64,000 bases of DNA. It comes from Struthio camelus. Its lineage: Eukaryota > Chordata > Aves > Struthioniformes > Struthionidae. Where the stretch lies: assembly GCF_040807025.1 (NCBI RefSeq), contig NC_090964.1, positions 8,084,214 to 8,148,213 of the forward strand, written 5' to 3'. A program made the position numbers and the translations under genes. The notes below the pieces were generated by a model. The model worked only from the letters and a program-made list of their open reading frames with translations, was not told the origin of the DNA and did no database searches. This document shows, one piece after another, positions 24,001 to 49,900 of this stretch; position 1 is the stretch's first letter, and each line of letters opens with the position of its first letter.

Positions 24001-25730
24001 AATTCTGCATGGGGATTCTGCAAATAAACAAGGCTTTTTTCCCTTTCGGTTCTTCTTTTTTGTCTCTTGGTTGTTATGAGAAGAGAGAGGGAGCCCTGTG
24101 CAAAACTCAACAAAGGTCTCATTTGTACTGAGACCTCAGTACAGACCCTCTGTCCTGTTCCAGTTAACAGGATGGAGATCACAGCTCCAGTAAAGAAGCC
24201 TCTGGCTTGCTTACCACCCATTTTTGGCTTGCTGGGGACATTGCTGGCATCCAGACTTTGGTTCAGAGCTGTAACTTGGTCTGGAACATTTGTTTAGATA
24301 TTCAGTTTGACTGCACTGCAACAAAGGGCCGTATTGTCACGAGAGACCCCGTCAAGCAGAGTGGTCCAGCGCTTCGCTGTGCTGTGACATTCTCTGCTTT
24401 ATTGCTTACTGTCTCATGAAGCTACAAGCAGGGAGTAGAAGCCTAAAAAATCAGCCGTTGGTTGCATTTTATCTCGCTGATTTTCTTCACGTGTTGTGGC
24501 TTTGAGCTTTCTCAGCCCAGCAGTCTTGGTTCTGCCGCTGCCCTGTGTCCTCCAGCTGGACATCTGTTTAAATGAAGCGTGAAGAACTGAGCTGAAGAGC
24601 GGGACCCGGGCACAGGAAAAGGGTGCTCAACTGCGCATTGAGGAGCAGAAACAATGCGTCCCGCTGTTCAGCAAGACCTGTAGGTGGTCCGTTCACAAAG
24701 ACAGACCCAGTGCCCGTCTAGCCCCTGTCATGTTTCCTGCAACGATAACTGATAGAGTCCAACAGGAGCAATTTCTGCCTTCCTGAGCCTGGTTAACGAA
24801 ACCTCTTACTCATCTCACATGCTGGAGTAAAAGGCTTCATGACCCTGGAAATTTTATCCTAATGAGATAACCACAGATGCTATTCTCATGCACGCAAACG
24901 TCCAGTCCTTTCGGACACCCACTTGGCTATCTGCTTCAGCAATATCACAGGGCAGCAAAGTGCCTCAAGTGAAATACACAGTGCATTAGAGAGGGTAGTG
25001 AAATCCAAGCACATTCCTGAGCTGTGCCTGGACTTACTGTCACCTGTGTCCTTTCCCTACAGGCTTCTTAGATGCCCGAGCTCTGGCTGTGGATTACAGG
25101 AGTATCGGCTTCCGCGAATGTCTCACTGAAGTTGTCAGGTACCTGGGTATCCTCGAGGGACAAAACACTGCCGACCCCATCCGGCTGCGACTCCTCTCCC
25201 ACCTGAATAATTATGTAGCTGAAATGGAGCCTTCGCCTGTGGCCACTTCCCTCCTGCCCATCCAGACCTGGCCGTGGTCCTTCCTCCACAGTGCTGCCAG
25301 CCCCGTACAAATCCCCAGGAGGGAGGCTGCCCCCGCTCCAGTTGTTTTGACTGCATCCTCCCTGGCGTACCCAAGCCCCGCTGTGAGGCCGGCCCCCCTT
25401 CGCCGCGTTCCCGGTGACATGCTGCCGTCCCGCCGAAGCTTCCTGGCCACCAGAATGGCCTCTTCCAGCCGGAGGGCCCGAGCCACAGGCTCGTCCGCAG
25501 CCGTAGCAGCCATGCCCAGGATGCCATCGCCAACGGGCATGTTGAGAGAGGGCTCGTCCAAGAGTAGCCAAATTGCAACATTCCTCTTCTCACCGGCCTC
25601 CGCCGGCATCCCCGTTCCACCAGGTTACACAGCGCCTCCTGCCTTGGGCACGGCCGTGCAGGGACCCGGGATCAGGGTTGGGACATCCAGGATCTGCCGC
25701 TCCTGGGCTACTGAAATCGGGGCTTTCTGA
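18046..25730 (+). CDS. HEYL: HEYL, hairy/enhancer-of-split related YRPW-like bHLH repressor
   Basis: Coding exons are 18046-18125, 22029-22095, 22551-22634, 23455-23536 and 25063-25730 (TGA). Phases are consistent and give 326 residues (human about 328). The start [16 protein letters not shown] matches the family N-terminus. Residues about 42-98 are the b[23 protein letters not shown], a loop through [13 protein letters not shown], then [17 protein letters not shown]. The glycine after RR replaces the Hes proline and marks the Hey subfamily. Residues about 110-150 are the Orange domain ([20 protein letters not shown]). The tail is proline- and serine-rich and ends [10 protein letters not shown]: the TEIGAF end is kept while YRPW is degenerate, as is usual for HEYL. 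It is a nuclear repressor that binds E-box-type sites downstream of Notch, notably in vascular smooth muscle and somites. HEY1 and HEY2 are excluded by the degenerate tetrapeptide and by synteny. Confidence 0.95.
18126..22028 (+). other. HEYL: HEYL intron 1
   Basis: A 3.9-kb intron with a T-run near 20.15 kb and CpG-rich stretches at 20.4-20.65 kb and 20.9-21.8 kb. No exon-like homology or known repeat family was seen. The long open frame ending at 22209 only picks up exon 2 by reading through from GC-rich intron. Confidence 0.6.
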
Positions 25731-27691
25731 TCCTCCCCTTCCCTTCGGAGACAGCAAATCTTCAGCGCCTGCTGCCCACAGGCCTAAGAACAAACCCAGC
25801 TGAAAAGGCATCTTTCCTGCTTTGCAGAAGTCAAGGACCCATAAAGAAAATTCTCTTTACTCTTCCCTCCCTTCTCGCATTGCCTTCCTTCCCTCCCCAT
25901 CACATCTCCTCCCCATCGCGATGCCCGCAAGCATAAAACACCTCCAATTCACTGCACTTGCCTGCACGCAGCTGTACTCAAGGCCCTCCCGGCTACGAGG
26001 GAGGAGGTGCCCGCAGATCCCAAACCCTTCCCTCCTCCAGCAAACCCCCTCTGCGGAGCCTGACATTGCTCTTCCTTGGAAAATACCAGCCAGCCCTGAA
26101 ATACCAGCTTATTTCCTTGGGGACTCAGAGCTCACAGACAGACACTTGCTCATGCTCGTTCCCCGGACGCGTCCCCTGGTGCAGCACATATTTTGGTGCG
26201 GTGGGATGCACCCAGCTCAAGCCCCGCTAGGACTGCTGGCAGCCGGCAAGGCAGGTGAGGGCCTCCCCGCTCCCTTAGCGAACTGGCTGCCTGCTAATCC
26301 CCATGCTTTACGCTGCATTACCAGCTTTTCCCACTTATGTGCCCTTAAGGGGGAGTCAGGCAACAGCTTAACAGAGTCAGCTCCCGTATCTGAGGGGAAA
26401 TCTTGCTGCGCCCGCGTGTCTGCAGGGCCTGCGCTGGGATCCTGCACGAGTAACGCAAGGGTGGCCAGGCCCAGGCGGAGGGCAGCTTCTCCAGCCCCTG
26501 CTCCCCACCGCAGCGTGAAAAGGTGAGACAAGGCGAGACACTGGATTTCAAAGGGACGTCTGTCATGGAGGGGAAGGCTCCGAGGAAGTGAGAAGAGGGA
26601 TGCCCTTCCCCTCTGTCAGGGTCCCTGCCGGAGCCGTCTCTCCTCCCTCCCCTGCTGAACAGCCGCGGTGGCGAAGGGGAGGAATGGGTTGCGCCAGCCG
26701 GCATTCGAAGTGCCTCCCTCACCTTCTCTTAGCCCCCGAGTCTCCTCCCACAGTGTCTCCGTTTTCTTTCTTTGGCAACATGTTTTGATCTCGCACTGCT
26801 CGTTCCTCCTCTCCCTGGGCCAGAACCAAAACCCACTGATGTTTCACCTCAACAGGCTCTGGGTCTGCACTTGTCCAGATTCCTGAGGGCCTTTTCTGCC
26901 TTGGCCTGCGTGTTGCTAGACAACTGACACTGCCGACACTCCTCTGCTCCCGCCGACTGTCCTCCCAGCCCCTCTGCTTTGGACAGAAAGGAATAGGAAC
27001 CTGAAGCCCTCGAGCCACCCTGCTCCTGCGCCATCTCCCCAGCTCCCATGGTGGTCAGGGCAGGGCTTCCCGCTGCTCGCCCTCCTCATCTGACCCGAAT
27101 AACCCCCCACTCCCTGGATCTGTGCCTTTATTTGCTGGGATACATGCGCAGAGTAGTCTGGACCCAGTTGTATGCCCACCCTGAGGAGGCTCACCCAGCT
27201 CAGTAGCACTGTGACACGAAAGACAGAAAAGTGTAGAAAGGTCAGTGGAGAGAAAGGTAAAGAAGAGGGAGAAGCTCTCTCTCGAATGGGAGAAGCTCTC
27301 TCCACGCCTCGGGTCAAACAAGCAGCCGGTTAGTCTGTGCGGATGAGCTGGTGGTTACATTCCTCCAGATTGTATCTGCCCAACGCATGTTAATGTATGT
27401 GTCTGCTATGGTTTGGAAAGTGAGTTCCTCCCAGTTGTTTTGATGAACACCGTCGCACTTAACACACAGCAATGCCTCTGCTACTTCTCCTTACCCTGTC
27501 CCGAAGTGTCAGAGTCAGTCAGGAACAACCCATTCCCATTTAATGAAGTCAAGAGGAAGGTCCCTGCGGACTGGTTGTTCCTGAGGCTGGTCTGCGCACT
27601 AGAGCTCACAGCAAGTAGCCTGGCCTCACTTTACACTGTGCAGAGCTGTTAGATTCACAAGCTGTGACATCCAGCAAAGGTGTCAAATAAA
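25731..27691 (+). other. HEYL: HEYL 3' UTR
   Basis: About 1.96 kb of non-coding sequence follows the stop codon. A canonical AATAAA lies at 27686-27691, followed about 40 bases later by a GT-rich stretch (tgttggtgtgagtct). The length is reasonable for HEYL, whose mammalian 3' UTR is long. Confidence 0.5.
27686..27691 (+). promoter_or_regulatory. HEYL: probable HEYL polyadenylation signal
   Basis: AATAAA with a GT-rich downstream element within 30-45 bases. Confidence 0.5.
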
Positions 27692-27699
27692 GTCTTTCA

Positions 27700-30600
27700 A
27701 ACCCATGCCCTGGCTGTGAAATGTACTGTTGGTGTGAGTCTATCTTGCTGCAGATGGCCCAATCTGGCCTGTTTAGATGACTGCTACTTTTGCAGCAGAT
27801 AAGCTTTTGTTGCCAAAAAGGCTTCAAAACAGGTAGATAAGATTAAGCTTGGAAGATATCATCCCTGCTGGTCATGTTATAGCTACCGTTCTTGGTAACT
27901 CTGGTCCCATGATTTTTTATTTTGCAAACCATTACATGAGCCAAAATCAGCCAGTGGGATGCTCAGCAACGCTCATCCTAGGATTCACAATAGTCCATGG
28001 CTTGAGAATAAATCATTTCATTTAATTACCAACGTCCACAAATGTGTCAGAGAACTAATCAGTCCAGCAGAGCTTCATAGCCAGGCTCTTAGGGCTGGCC
28101 GTGGTCTCCTGACCCTTTGCAAGCAGCACCATAATAACCCCTGCTGCTTCTTCCTGTTGGAAAACCCTTCGGACTAAACAAAGAGCGACAGCTGAGAGCT
28201 TGTCTCTGTTTTGAGGAAAGGACCAGTAAGTGATACTGGCAGTGAAAGACGCTGGGAGAATTTTCTGGGTAATGGTGGGAATTTGACTTCCTTTCCCATA
28301 ACTCCTTTTCATTCCAAAATGCCTTTCAAAACCGCCCATAAATCCCTGCCTTAAGTACTATGTTGGGAATTGCTGGAAGGGAGCAACTGCAGCTGTGATG
28401 GAATAACACAGTGTAAGTCTGGAAGTGGAGAGAAACTTCAAGAGCAATAATAGGACTATTGACAACGGGTCGTCCCTCTGGTGCCCGGGCTGCTCCAAAG
28501 CGTCTGGAGGGGTTGGTAGGAGTTCAGGGCTCTCGTGTGGCCTCCGCTGGAGAGAGGAACAAAATTGCCCTTCTGTGGGAGGCAGGCATATAAACCAGCC
28601 CTGGAGGCTACAGTGGCAAAACAAAACAGAGACAGTGAAAAAAACCACTTCCTGATCTGGGCTGATCAAACAGAAGCGGGAGCTGGTGGGAGGGCATCGG
28701 TTCAGCCCCATGGGGTTTTCTCCCCACAGCAACATGGTGATTAGCACAGTAGCCCGGGACTGGAGCTTCATTTTTTTCCCAGGGTTTTCCTTAGCCTAAA
28801 TGTCTCTCATAACACATCCTGGCTACTTTTGATCTACCCTGTAGGGGAAATCCCAAACTCTCCAAGCACTCTGTTCATCCTCATTCTTCAGGCAAAAGCA
28901 TAATGAGAAGGCCTATGGGAACGCGTGGGCTGCATTCAGTCCAGCTGGGCTGTGCTCTGTGGCACACAGCGGCATTAAACACCTTGCCCGCGCTCCAGCT
29001 CTGACGGGGGCAATGCTGAAACAAAACAGTGTCCTAATTGACGAGGCTTAGCCTGCTCTTCAGGGAGACAAACCCACCTTCACGCCGTAGGAGAGACGTT
29101 TTGCTATGCAGCAGGTGCTCTAGCAGTGAGTAAGCTCTGCTCCTCCAAATTCCCCTGCACGAAAACTGTTGCTTATCTGAGTTCCCCTATGGCTTTGGGT
29201 GAAATGGTCTCCCTTCTGCGGTTCTGCACTCCCGGCTGCATTTTTTTGGCCTGTGGTGTAATCCCGGCCTGCCCTCTACTGGTAAAATCCCAAAGCTGAG
29301 GCGAAATCCTAAAGCAGGGTTAGCATTTCGTTGAAAACTTGCCCATCCCTGTTGAAAAACAGATGATCTCTTACTGATGTTACTGATTACCCCTAGGAAC
29401 TGAGGGACCGTTCAAACGCATGGTGACAGAGCCACCTGGGAAAACCACTGGGCAACAGCTCTCACACTACCCTGACCAATGCAGACCGGGAAAATAAAAA
29501 ACATTAAAAGATGTAACCTTTGCTCCAGGCACCACTAAAGGTCTTGAGAGGACAAACCGGGAGGATCTATGGCGTCCCTGGTCACCAGGGTCCAGCTGCC
29601 CTTGTGTATTTGGGAGGAGCAAGAGTGGTGGGATCCCTCTGACAGTCTTGGGCTCTCTTGGGCAGAGCGTACCCCAGTCTGTCAGTTCATATCGGGAATG
29701 AAAACGATTGATGTCTTGGAGGACGCGGGACTTCAGTTTAGTGTGCAAGCAGTGTCCTCGCAGGAAGGGACGCAAATGTCAATAAATATGGTTCTAATAA
29801 AAGCGGTTCTCAGTGTAGCCACAGCAGCTGCCTGCAGCCAAAGGGAGTTTTATGTGGAAATATATTCCTTGAACTCTGCTGTGTTTTGACTTTAACTGTC
29901 AAAAGGGAAGCCACCCTGAATTCGACCCACAGCAAGAAATTCATCTGAGCCCACTGCTTTTCCAGCTTAACTGACTCACGAGCGCAGGGCTGTGGAGGAC
30001 TCGAGCTTCGCAGCAAAGGGAGACACTGAGTGCTTCCCGACCTGTCCACACGAGTGTTGCCTCCACGCATCAGTCCTCGGCAGCTGCTGGGAGGAAGACG
30101 ATGAGCTCAGGAGGAGGGAGAGTTGAGTCTCTAGAAAAGAATCAGGACTGAAAATATTGTAAAATAGGGATTATCATTACTGTTTTGCTAGTGTTTCCTT
30201 TTATTCTGCTACTGTCAATTATTCCATTGTAGTGAAGGGATAGGTTTACAGCTGTGTAGCATTTTGAAAGACAATCCAAGGTGATGCCATGTATAACTGC
30301 AAAGTCACAGCTGATCAGCTACCAGACTCTGTAAACTATGTTAGTCCCCCTTAAAAGGATGTCTGTAATGCCTGAAGGTCAATGAATCACCGACTCTCGT
30401 GCCGCTGCGTCCTCCTGCTCCATTGAAGACGCTGGAAATAGATCATTACGGGGCTTCCTGGCATCGCATCTCATGAGCGTGAAGCCACGGGACGGCAAAG
30501 GGGAGCGAATCCTTCTCCTGTTCCCGCCGCTTTCTTCTTCATGCAGCGGCGTTCAGCCCTCGCCCCGCAAATAGAGAACGGGGGGGGGGGGGGGGGCACT

Positions 30601-31630
30601 TGCTTCCCCAGGGAGATGCCGACGACCCTCGGTCCAGCTCCAGGGCGACACACGATGGGAGCTGGCACCGCGCCGGAGGCCATGTCAGGAACTAGCACTT
30701 CCTCGAGGAAAAATTACGCTCTAAATAGGAGGCAGCAGATCGCTGTGGGAACAACTCCAGCCACAGCCACTCCTGATCTCCCTGCCTCAAAAACCATAGC
30801 TTGGAGCAGCGAGAAACGTTACTATTCAAGAAAAACCATTCTCTCTCTCCCGGTGAAGTCCACGCTGCCTTTCCTCCCCGGCCACCTCTCCGCTCCACCT
30901 GCCTCCGAAAACCCCCTTCCCGGAGGCCGAGGCCGGCTGCAGCCCTAAACCGGGCGGCTCAGCAGCGCCCGCGCAGCTGTGCGGCGCCGGCCTCGCTCAA
31001 CAGGGCCGGTGTCGTGATTCCTTGGGTTTCTCGCTGGCCTGGGGCAGACGGTGGGAAATAAAACACCTTGCGGGCCAGGGCTTGCTCGGGCCCGGAGGGG
31101 GGCTCGGAGAAGGGGCAGCGTGGCGGCGGGGCGGTCGCGCACCTCACGCGAGGGAAGGAGGAACCAGAGCCGCCCCGGCCGTGTGGGATTAGTACCAGCC
31201 CCGGCAGCTTTCCAGAGAAAAACAAGAGTTTCCCCCGGGGCAGGCGGAGAGGCCGGGTTGGGGGGTGGGGGGAAGGAGGGCGATGGCGGCAAGGGGGGCG
31301 CTGAGGGGGTCGCGGCCCCAGGCGGAAGGCGCGACAGGCGCCACCGCCGCCATGTCGCCGCCCCCACGCCGGCGCGGGGCAGCGCCAAAATGGCGGGGCG
31401 GGGGCTGTGGGGAAGGCGGTGGCGGAGGACGACGGCGACCGCCCCCTTCCCCTTCCCCTCCCCGCCTCGCCTCGCCTCAGGCCGGGCGGGCGGCGGCGGG
31501 TCCTCCCCCCCGCTGGCGTCGCTGCAGCGGGCGGCGGCGGCGCGGCGGGGCGGGGCGGGGGTCGCTCGCGGCCGGCCCCGCCGCCTCTTCCTCCTCCTCG
31601 GCGCGGCCCGCTCACGCCGCCGCCGCGGCG
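27700..31630. other. HEYL-PABPC4 intergenic region
   Basis: About 3.9 kb with no recognisable gene. From 27.7 to 30.4 kb it is of mixed composition. A 17-base G run lies at 30580-30596, and from about 30.9 kb the sequence becomes the CpG island of PABPC4. No transposon was recognised. Confidence 0.5.
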
Positions 31631-31632
31631 GC

Positions 31633-31661
31633 TATAAAGGGGCGCCCGCCGCCTGCCGCTG

Positions 31662-31671
<10 letters not shown>
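31633..31671 (+). promoter_or_regulatory. PABPC4: PABPC4 core promoter: TATA box plus TOP-like start
   Basis: TATAAAG at 31633-31639 lies inside a CpG island. At the expected distance of 25-32 bases is the pyrimidine tract CCTCTCC (31662-31668). A C-start pyrimidine tract is the hallmark of TOP mRNAs, and PABPC1 is a known TOP mRNA. Transcription from here gives an unspliced 5' UTR of about 790 bases. The exact start is inferred. Confidence 0.55.
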
Positions 31672-44758
<13,087 letters not shown>

Positions 44759-44771
44759 ACCAGGAAGACTG
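44759..44771 (+). other. PABPC4: PABPC4 3' UTR, part in exon 14
   Basis: Thirteen bases follow TAA before a strong donor (gtgagt at 44772). The rest of the 3' UTR is in a further exon at 45675, so the 3' UTR is split by a 903-bp intron, as in other vertebrate PABPC genes. Confidence 0.65.
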
Positions 44772-45674
44772 GTGAGTGTCCCGGTCCTCAGCTTCCGATA
44801 AAAGTTTCCCAAATCAGAGTACATAAAGCGTTATTGTCAGTGTGTGCAGCCTGTCTGGAAACCTGTGTGTAGGTCCAGGTGCAGCACTGACTGAAAGACT
44901 GATGCATTTTCTCCAATAGAGAATCGTTACGGTAGAAGCTGTAGAGGTATGCTTCAAAGATCTCACTGTATTTAAGTATCAGAAAGATGTTGCATAGGTT
45001 CCTGAAGTGTCAACTACTAGGAGCATGTCAAGGAAGGATAATATATTGAGATGAGGCTTCTGAAGCTGCTAATCTAGGAAATAAAAAAGGTAAAAGATGC
45101 ACAAGATGTTCCAGTGACTTCAAGGCTAAATAGACTGCTAATGCCAGTTCCTTATCCTGACAATCATCTGCCTACAGTATATATTAAAGTCCTGGTGTCA
45201 GGAATGTCATTTCATTGTGTAGGTTTATCCAAGCAAGCACTGTCTGTGTTTGGTCCTGGCTCTCATTTGACTTCTGGATAAGATTTTTGATTCTTTGAAG
45301 GTTCTTTTTGCTTTTGTTGATGAATTCCTCCATGTGGGTTTGTCTGGACTTAACCATGAACGTCTTGCACTTTTTGTGAAGTTGTTCTGGTCAGATGTCA
45401 CAGGAAGATGTCACAACTCCAAATGGTAAAGAATGATGAGGGTTCTTATATTTCATTAGTGAATTTCTGAGTGGATCCAGTGATTGGCTTCTCCACGAAA
45501 GATGTGAATTTCTTACCAAATCATCAGCAATGGATATTATCCGCAAGAGGAAGACAACTTCTCTGTTCGTTGCAAGTTATACTGGAGTCCTTATGGTTTA
45601 TAACGCTGGATAGTTCACTAGCCTGGTGTGAACTATGCCATATGCAGATAACTTGTCTTCCTCTTTTTTTACAG

Positions 45675-46040
45675 GATGCAAAGAAGCCAAATAGTCCCTT
45701 CCTAGACATCAGCTCAAGATGTTTGAAGATTCTTCACTGTCCTGCAAATCTCAGTGCCATGCATCATATCACATAGTTAGTTATATTGCATTTTGTAAAT
45801 TAATCTTTACAATCTTATTTAAAAAGCCAGCTCCATGAAGCTCTAGATTTCCAAAACCAGAATTAAGTTTGCAAGCTTTTCCTTTGTGGTCAGGACAGTT
45901 ACCCTTTGTCTTTTCTAGGCAGGACATCGAGGATTTCTGATTGAAAGTTTTTTGTGGTTTTGGTTTTAACTGAACAATCCAGTTTGGAAAGTCTGGAAAG
46001 CGTTTATCAATAAAGGAATAAAAACTTTCACTACATTTGT
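45675..46040 (+). other. PABPC4: PABPC4 terminal 3' UTR exon
   Basis: The acceptor tttttttacag ends at 45674. The exon is non-coding and ends after two overlapping AATAAA hexamers (46009-46014 and 46017-46022). A T/GT-rich stretch (ttgttgtctttttt) follows from about 46037. The exact cleavage site is inferred. Confidence 0.65.
46009..46022 (+). promoter_or_regulatory. PABPC4: PABPC4 polyadenylation signals
   Basis: AATAAA occurs at 46009-46014 and 46017-46022, followed by a GT/T-rich downstream element. Confidence 0.75.
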
Positions 46041-46769
46041 TGTCTTTTTTCTAGAATGTAGTAAGCTGCATCACATTAACTTATCAAATTGAACTGGCAG
46101 GCAGTTGTCACATGATTGATATGTTAAATCGTGATTGAATTGAGTTATTCTGCTTGTTAACTTTGGACAATCACAGTTTTGGAGCAACTGTGCTAAAGTT
46201 CTGCCACAGGATGATTATGTTGGGTTTGGTTAGTGTCCAAATGGTGAATATAACCAAGTGGTGACCTAATAGAAGGCAGTGGGAGGCATTTTTCAAGTGG
46301 AGCATGAAAGAGGTTTGGATCGCTTTTTGTTGCCTGTGGGAGAAGAAATTCTTTCCTGCTCTTCGCATATATTCTTCCTTCTTTCAGCTGGATGTTTTCC
46401 TTAGTGGTTCTGTCATTACAGAACAATCTGGCTTTTTTATACTCTACAAGGTGGCTGTATTCTGGTGGTGAGGTTAGTAAATGCTTTGTAAACCATTTTG
46501 GGTGATCCTTTGGGATGAAAAGCATTTGGTTACCCTGTAAAAGGAGAATGGCTGCTCCCTAGTGGAACTGAGGCTTAATTTGGACTTGCAAAACTAGAAA
46601 CTTGTGCCTGAGAAGGTCCTCGAAAAGCAGAAAGACCTCTCATGTGCATTGTAATGTTGTTTTGCCTGCCTGTCCTGTGGGGGGGGGGGTATTTTTATTT
46701 TTATTTAAGAGCAGGAGAGGGTAGTAAAACATGCAAGTATCCCCCTTGGAAATCAGGTAGTGTGACACA

Positions 46770-46925
46770 CAACACCGGACCTTCCACGTCGGAGGCGCTG
46801 CCCGCGGGGAGCCCCGGGCGCGCCGGGCCGGGCCGGGCCCCGACGGCGGCGGCGGCAGCGGGGCGGGGCGGAGCCGCCGTGCGGTTCCGGGGCAGGGGCC
46901 GGGCGGAGGCTGCCGGGGAGGGAAG
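46770..46925 (+). promoter_or_regulatory. PPIE: PPIE CpG-island promoter and 5' UTR
   Basis: Very CpG-rich sequence with GGC triplets and a GC box (ggggcggggcgg near 46860) directly precedes the ATG at 46926. No TATA box is seen. It begins about 730 bp after the PABPC4 polyadenylation site, so the two genes are closely spaced in tandem. Confidence 0.6.
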
Positions 46926-49900
46926 ATGGCCACCACCAAGCGGGTGCTGTACGTGGGTGAGCGGCGGGGCCGGGGGCCGGCGGGCGCTGCGCGGTCGGGG
47001 TCGGGGCGGCGGGCGGTAACGCGCTGTGCGCCCCGCAGGCGGGCTGGCCGAGGAGGTGGACGAGAAGGTGCTTCACGCCGCCTTCATCCCCTTCGGAGAC
47101 ATCACCGACATCCAGATCCCGCTGGACTACGAGACCGGTGCGTGGTCCAGGGCGGGGGGGCGGCGGGGAGGGGGCTCGCCGGGGCTCCCTGCTTCAGCCT
47201 GGGGGCAGCAGCTTCTTCCAAGGGCTCCTCGCCTCGTCCTGGGGCTCGTGGGCTGGCCCTGGGGCTTGTGGTTTCGTCCCAGGGCTCAGCACTTCAGCCT
47301 GGGACTGGCCACCCGATCCTTGGGCTCAGTTCTTCATCCCAGGACTCCTCACCTCATCCTGGGCTCACGGCCCTAATCCCATGGCGCCTAGTTTCATCCC
47401 AGGGTTGGTTGTCTTTGGTCCTGCAGCTCATAGCCTGGTCCCAGGCCTGCCTGCCTCCTCCTGGGGCTCCTCATCTTATCCCAGGGCTCACCACTTCCCC
47501 TGCCATCTTGGGATGGGCTGCTTGGTCCTGTGGCTCACTCCTTTGTCCTGGGACTCACAGCCTGGTCCTGGGGCTGGTGGCCTCATCCTGAGGCTTGCAG
47601 CATTGTCCTAGGGCTCCCCACCTCATCCTGGGGCTCACCACTTTGTCCAGGGACTGACTACTTGGTCCTGGGGCTCAGTCCTTCATCCCAGGGCTCATGA
47701 CCTGGCCCTGGGGCTTGTGGCTTCATCCCAGGGCTCCTAATTTTGTCCTGGGGCTCCTGATTTCATCCTGGACTGTCTGGCTGGTCCTGGGACTCACTGC
47801 TTGATCCCAGGCCTGTCTGCCTCATCCTGGGACTCCTCACTTCATCTCAGGGCTCACCACTTCATTCTGGGACTGACTACTCATTCTGGGGCTCACGGCC
47901 TCGTTCTAGGGCTCCTCACCTTGTCCTGGGGCTCACCGCTTCATCCTGGGACTGGCCACCTGGTCCCAGGGCTCATGGCCCGGGCCTAGGGCTGGCTACC
48001 TAGTTCTGGGTCTCCTCATGTCACTCTGGGGCTCGCTACTTCATCCCAGGGCACACCTCCTTATCCCTGCTCCCTTTGACTGCTCGTTTTTCTCTCCGCA
48101 GAAAAGCACCGAGGATTTGCCTTCATTGAATTTGAGCTGGCAGAGGTGAGGAAGGGGCAAATACTTGAGCAGTCTGGAATCTCTTCTTCCTTCCGTGGCA
48201 TTTTAGACCAGATCCTCCTCTGGTTGAAGACAGCAGGAGTTTTGCAGCTGATTTGAGCAGGCACAGGTTGCCTGTCCTAGCTATGGGCCATTCTCCAGTA
48301 GCTGCAGTCGAGTTGCTGTTTTGTCTTTCCGAGTTCCCAGTTTTCCCATTGTCTTTTGGGCTGAAGCATGGCCACTCCTGGTCCAAAACACCCGCTTGCT
48401 TTCCCTAGAGCTCATTTTGTCTTCAGCAGCAGTGGGTGGGTTTCTCAGCTTGGTTGGAGCATGGGATGTCATGACCTATCGTGGGCTTCATTAGGCAAGA
48501 TCTCTCGTCTCCTTTCCCAAATATTAGTGTAAACAATCAAGGATCTTACATGAAAAGAAGAGAAAAAATGGCAATAATGATCTTTCCCTCTTTCCCCAGG
48601 ATGCTGCAGCAGCTATTGACAACATGGTATGGGCTCTGTTCCCATCTGCATGCTGAATGCTGTCTTGGAAAGTGAAATCGCTGCTCCTCTCCTCACAGCG
48701 TGGGGCTTCGCCCTCTTCCCAGTAGGAGCAAGGCAGATTGTTTCAGAAATACCTGTCAGCTCATCTCCTTCCTCCGCATGCCTGATACCGCACCATTCGC
48801 AGGAGGGGAAGGAGAGCACAATAACAGCCCCAGAACCGAGCTGTCCTGGGCAGCCAGTGTTGGGAACGGACACGAGCTGGCGATAACCCCAGCAAAGTTT
48901 AGCGGCAGCTCTGGCTGTGTATAACGTCGATGAAGCTGTCTGCAAAAACAGGGCGGGCGCTGCTTCAGGTGTGGCCCCGGGGGGCGAGCGCCGGGGCTTG
49001 AGCGCTGCTGTGGACCAGGTCCTTGCCCGCTTTGTTTGCATGTTCGCCGTTGCCTGTGGTCTGGTTGCAAGGTCTGGGGCCCTCAGTCCAAAATCAGGAG
49101 GAGGGGGAGAAAGGAAGTTCTGTGTTTCTTTGACCTCTGCAGGGATTTGGAGGGAATAGCGATATTTTACCTTTTGGTGGGCTTTGTTTTGTTTTTTCCT
49201 CTACAGAATGAATCTGAGCTCTTCGGCAGGACAATCCGTGTGAACCTGGCCAAACCAATGCGGATTAAAGAAGGATCATCAAGGCCTGGTGAGTCGGTGC
49301 TTGCGAGAGGAGCACAGCCCAGTGAACAACTGTCAGCACCTCGCGCTTGCTCCAAAATCGGCCTTTCTTTCTGCTTTCCCAGATCCTGGGGCAGAGACCT
49401 CAGCTTGTATTGCTCTGCCTCCCATTTGGGGGTCTCACCAGCATCCTAATAACCAAAAATACCCGATTCCTTGATGAAAACACACTTTGCTGTGCTTCCA
49501 GCTGCCTTCATGTTCTCTGACTGTTATTTCCCTGTTGACCTGGGTGGCGTGGGTGGCTGCATGCTTTGTCTTTTGGGGTAGGCTGCTGCCAGCCGAGCGC
49601 TCCCGCGTGCGATCCCGCTGCCTGGGCCGTGCTGTGCTCTGACCCCACGCAGCTGCATGCATGCTCACACGTGGCCGTTGGGTTCGGTTCCCATGCTCTG
49701 ACCCTTCCTTTTGCTGTCGCAGTCTGGTCGGATGACGACTGGCTGAAGAAGTTTTCGGGGAAGACTCTGGAGGAGAACACAGAGGAGGGGGCAGCAGAGG
49801 CCCCCAAACCAGAAACACAGGAGGTAGGAAAAATAAATGAGCCAAAGCCACAGGGACTCCTGTGAGCGGAGGAGGGAACAGTAGCTGGAGCTGTCTCTAT

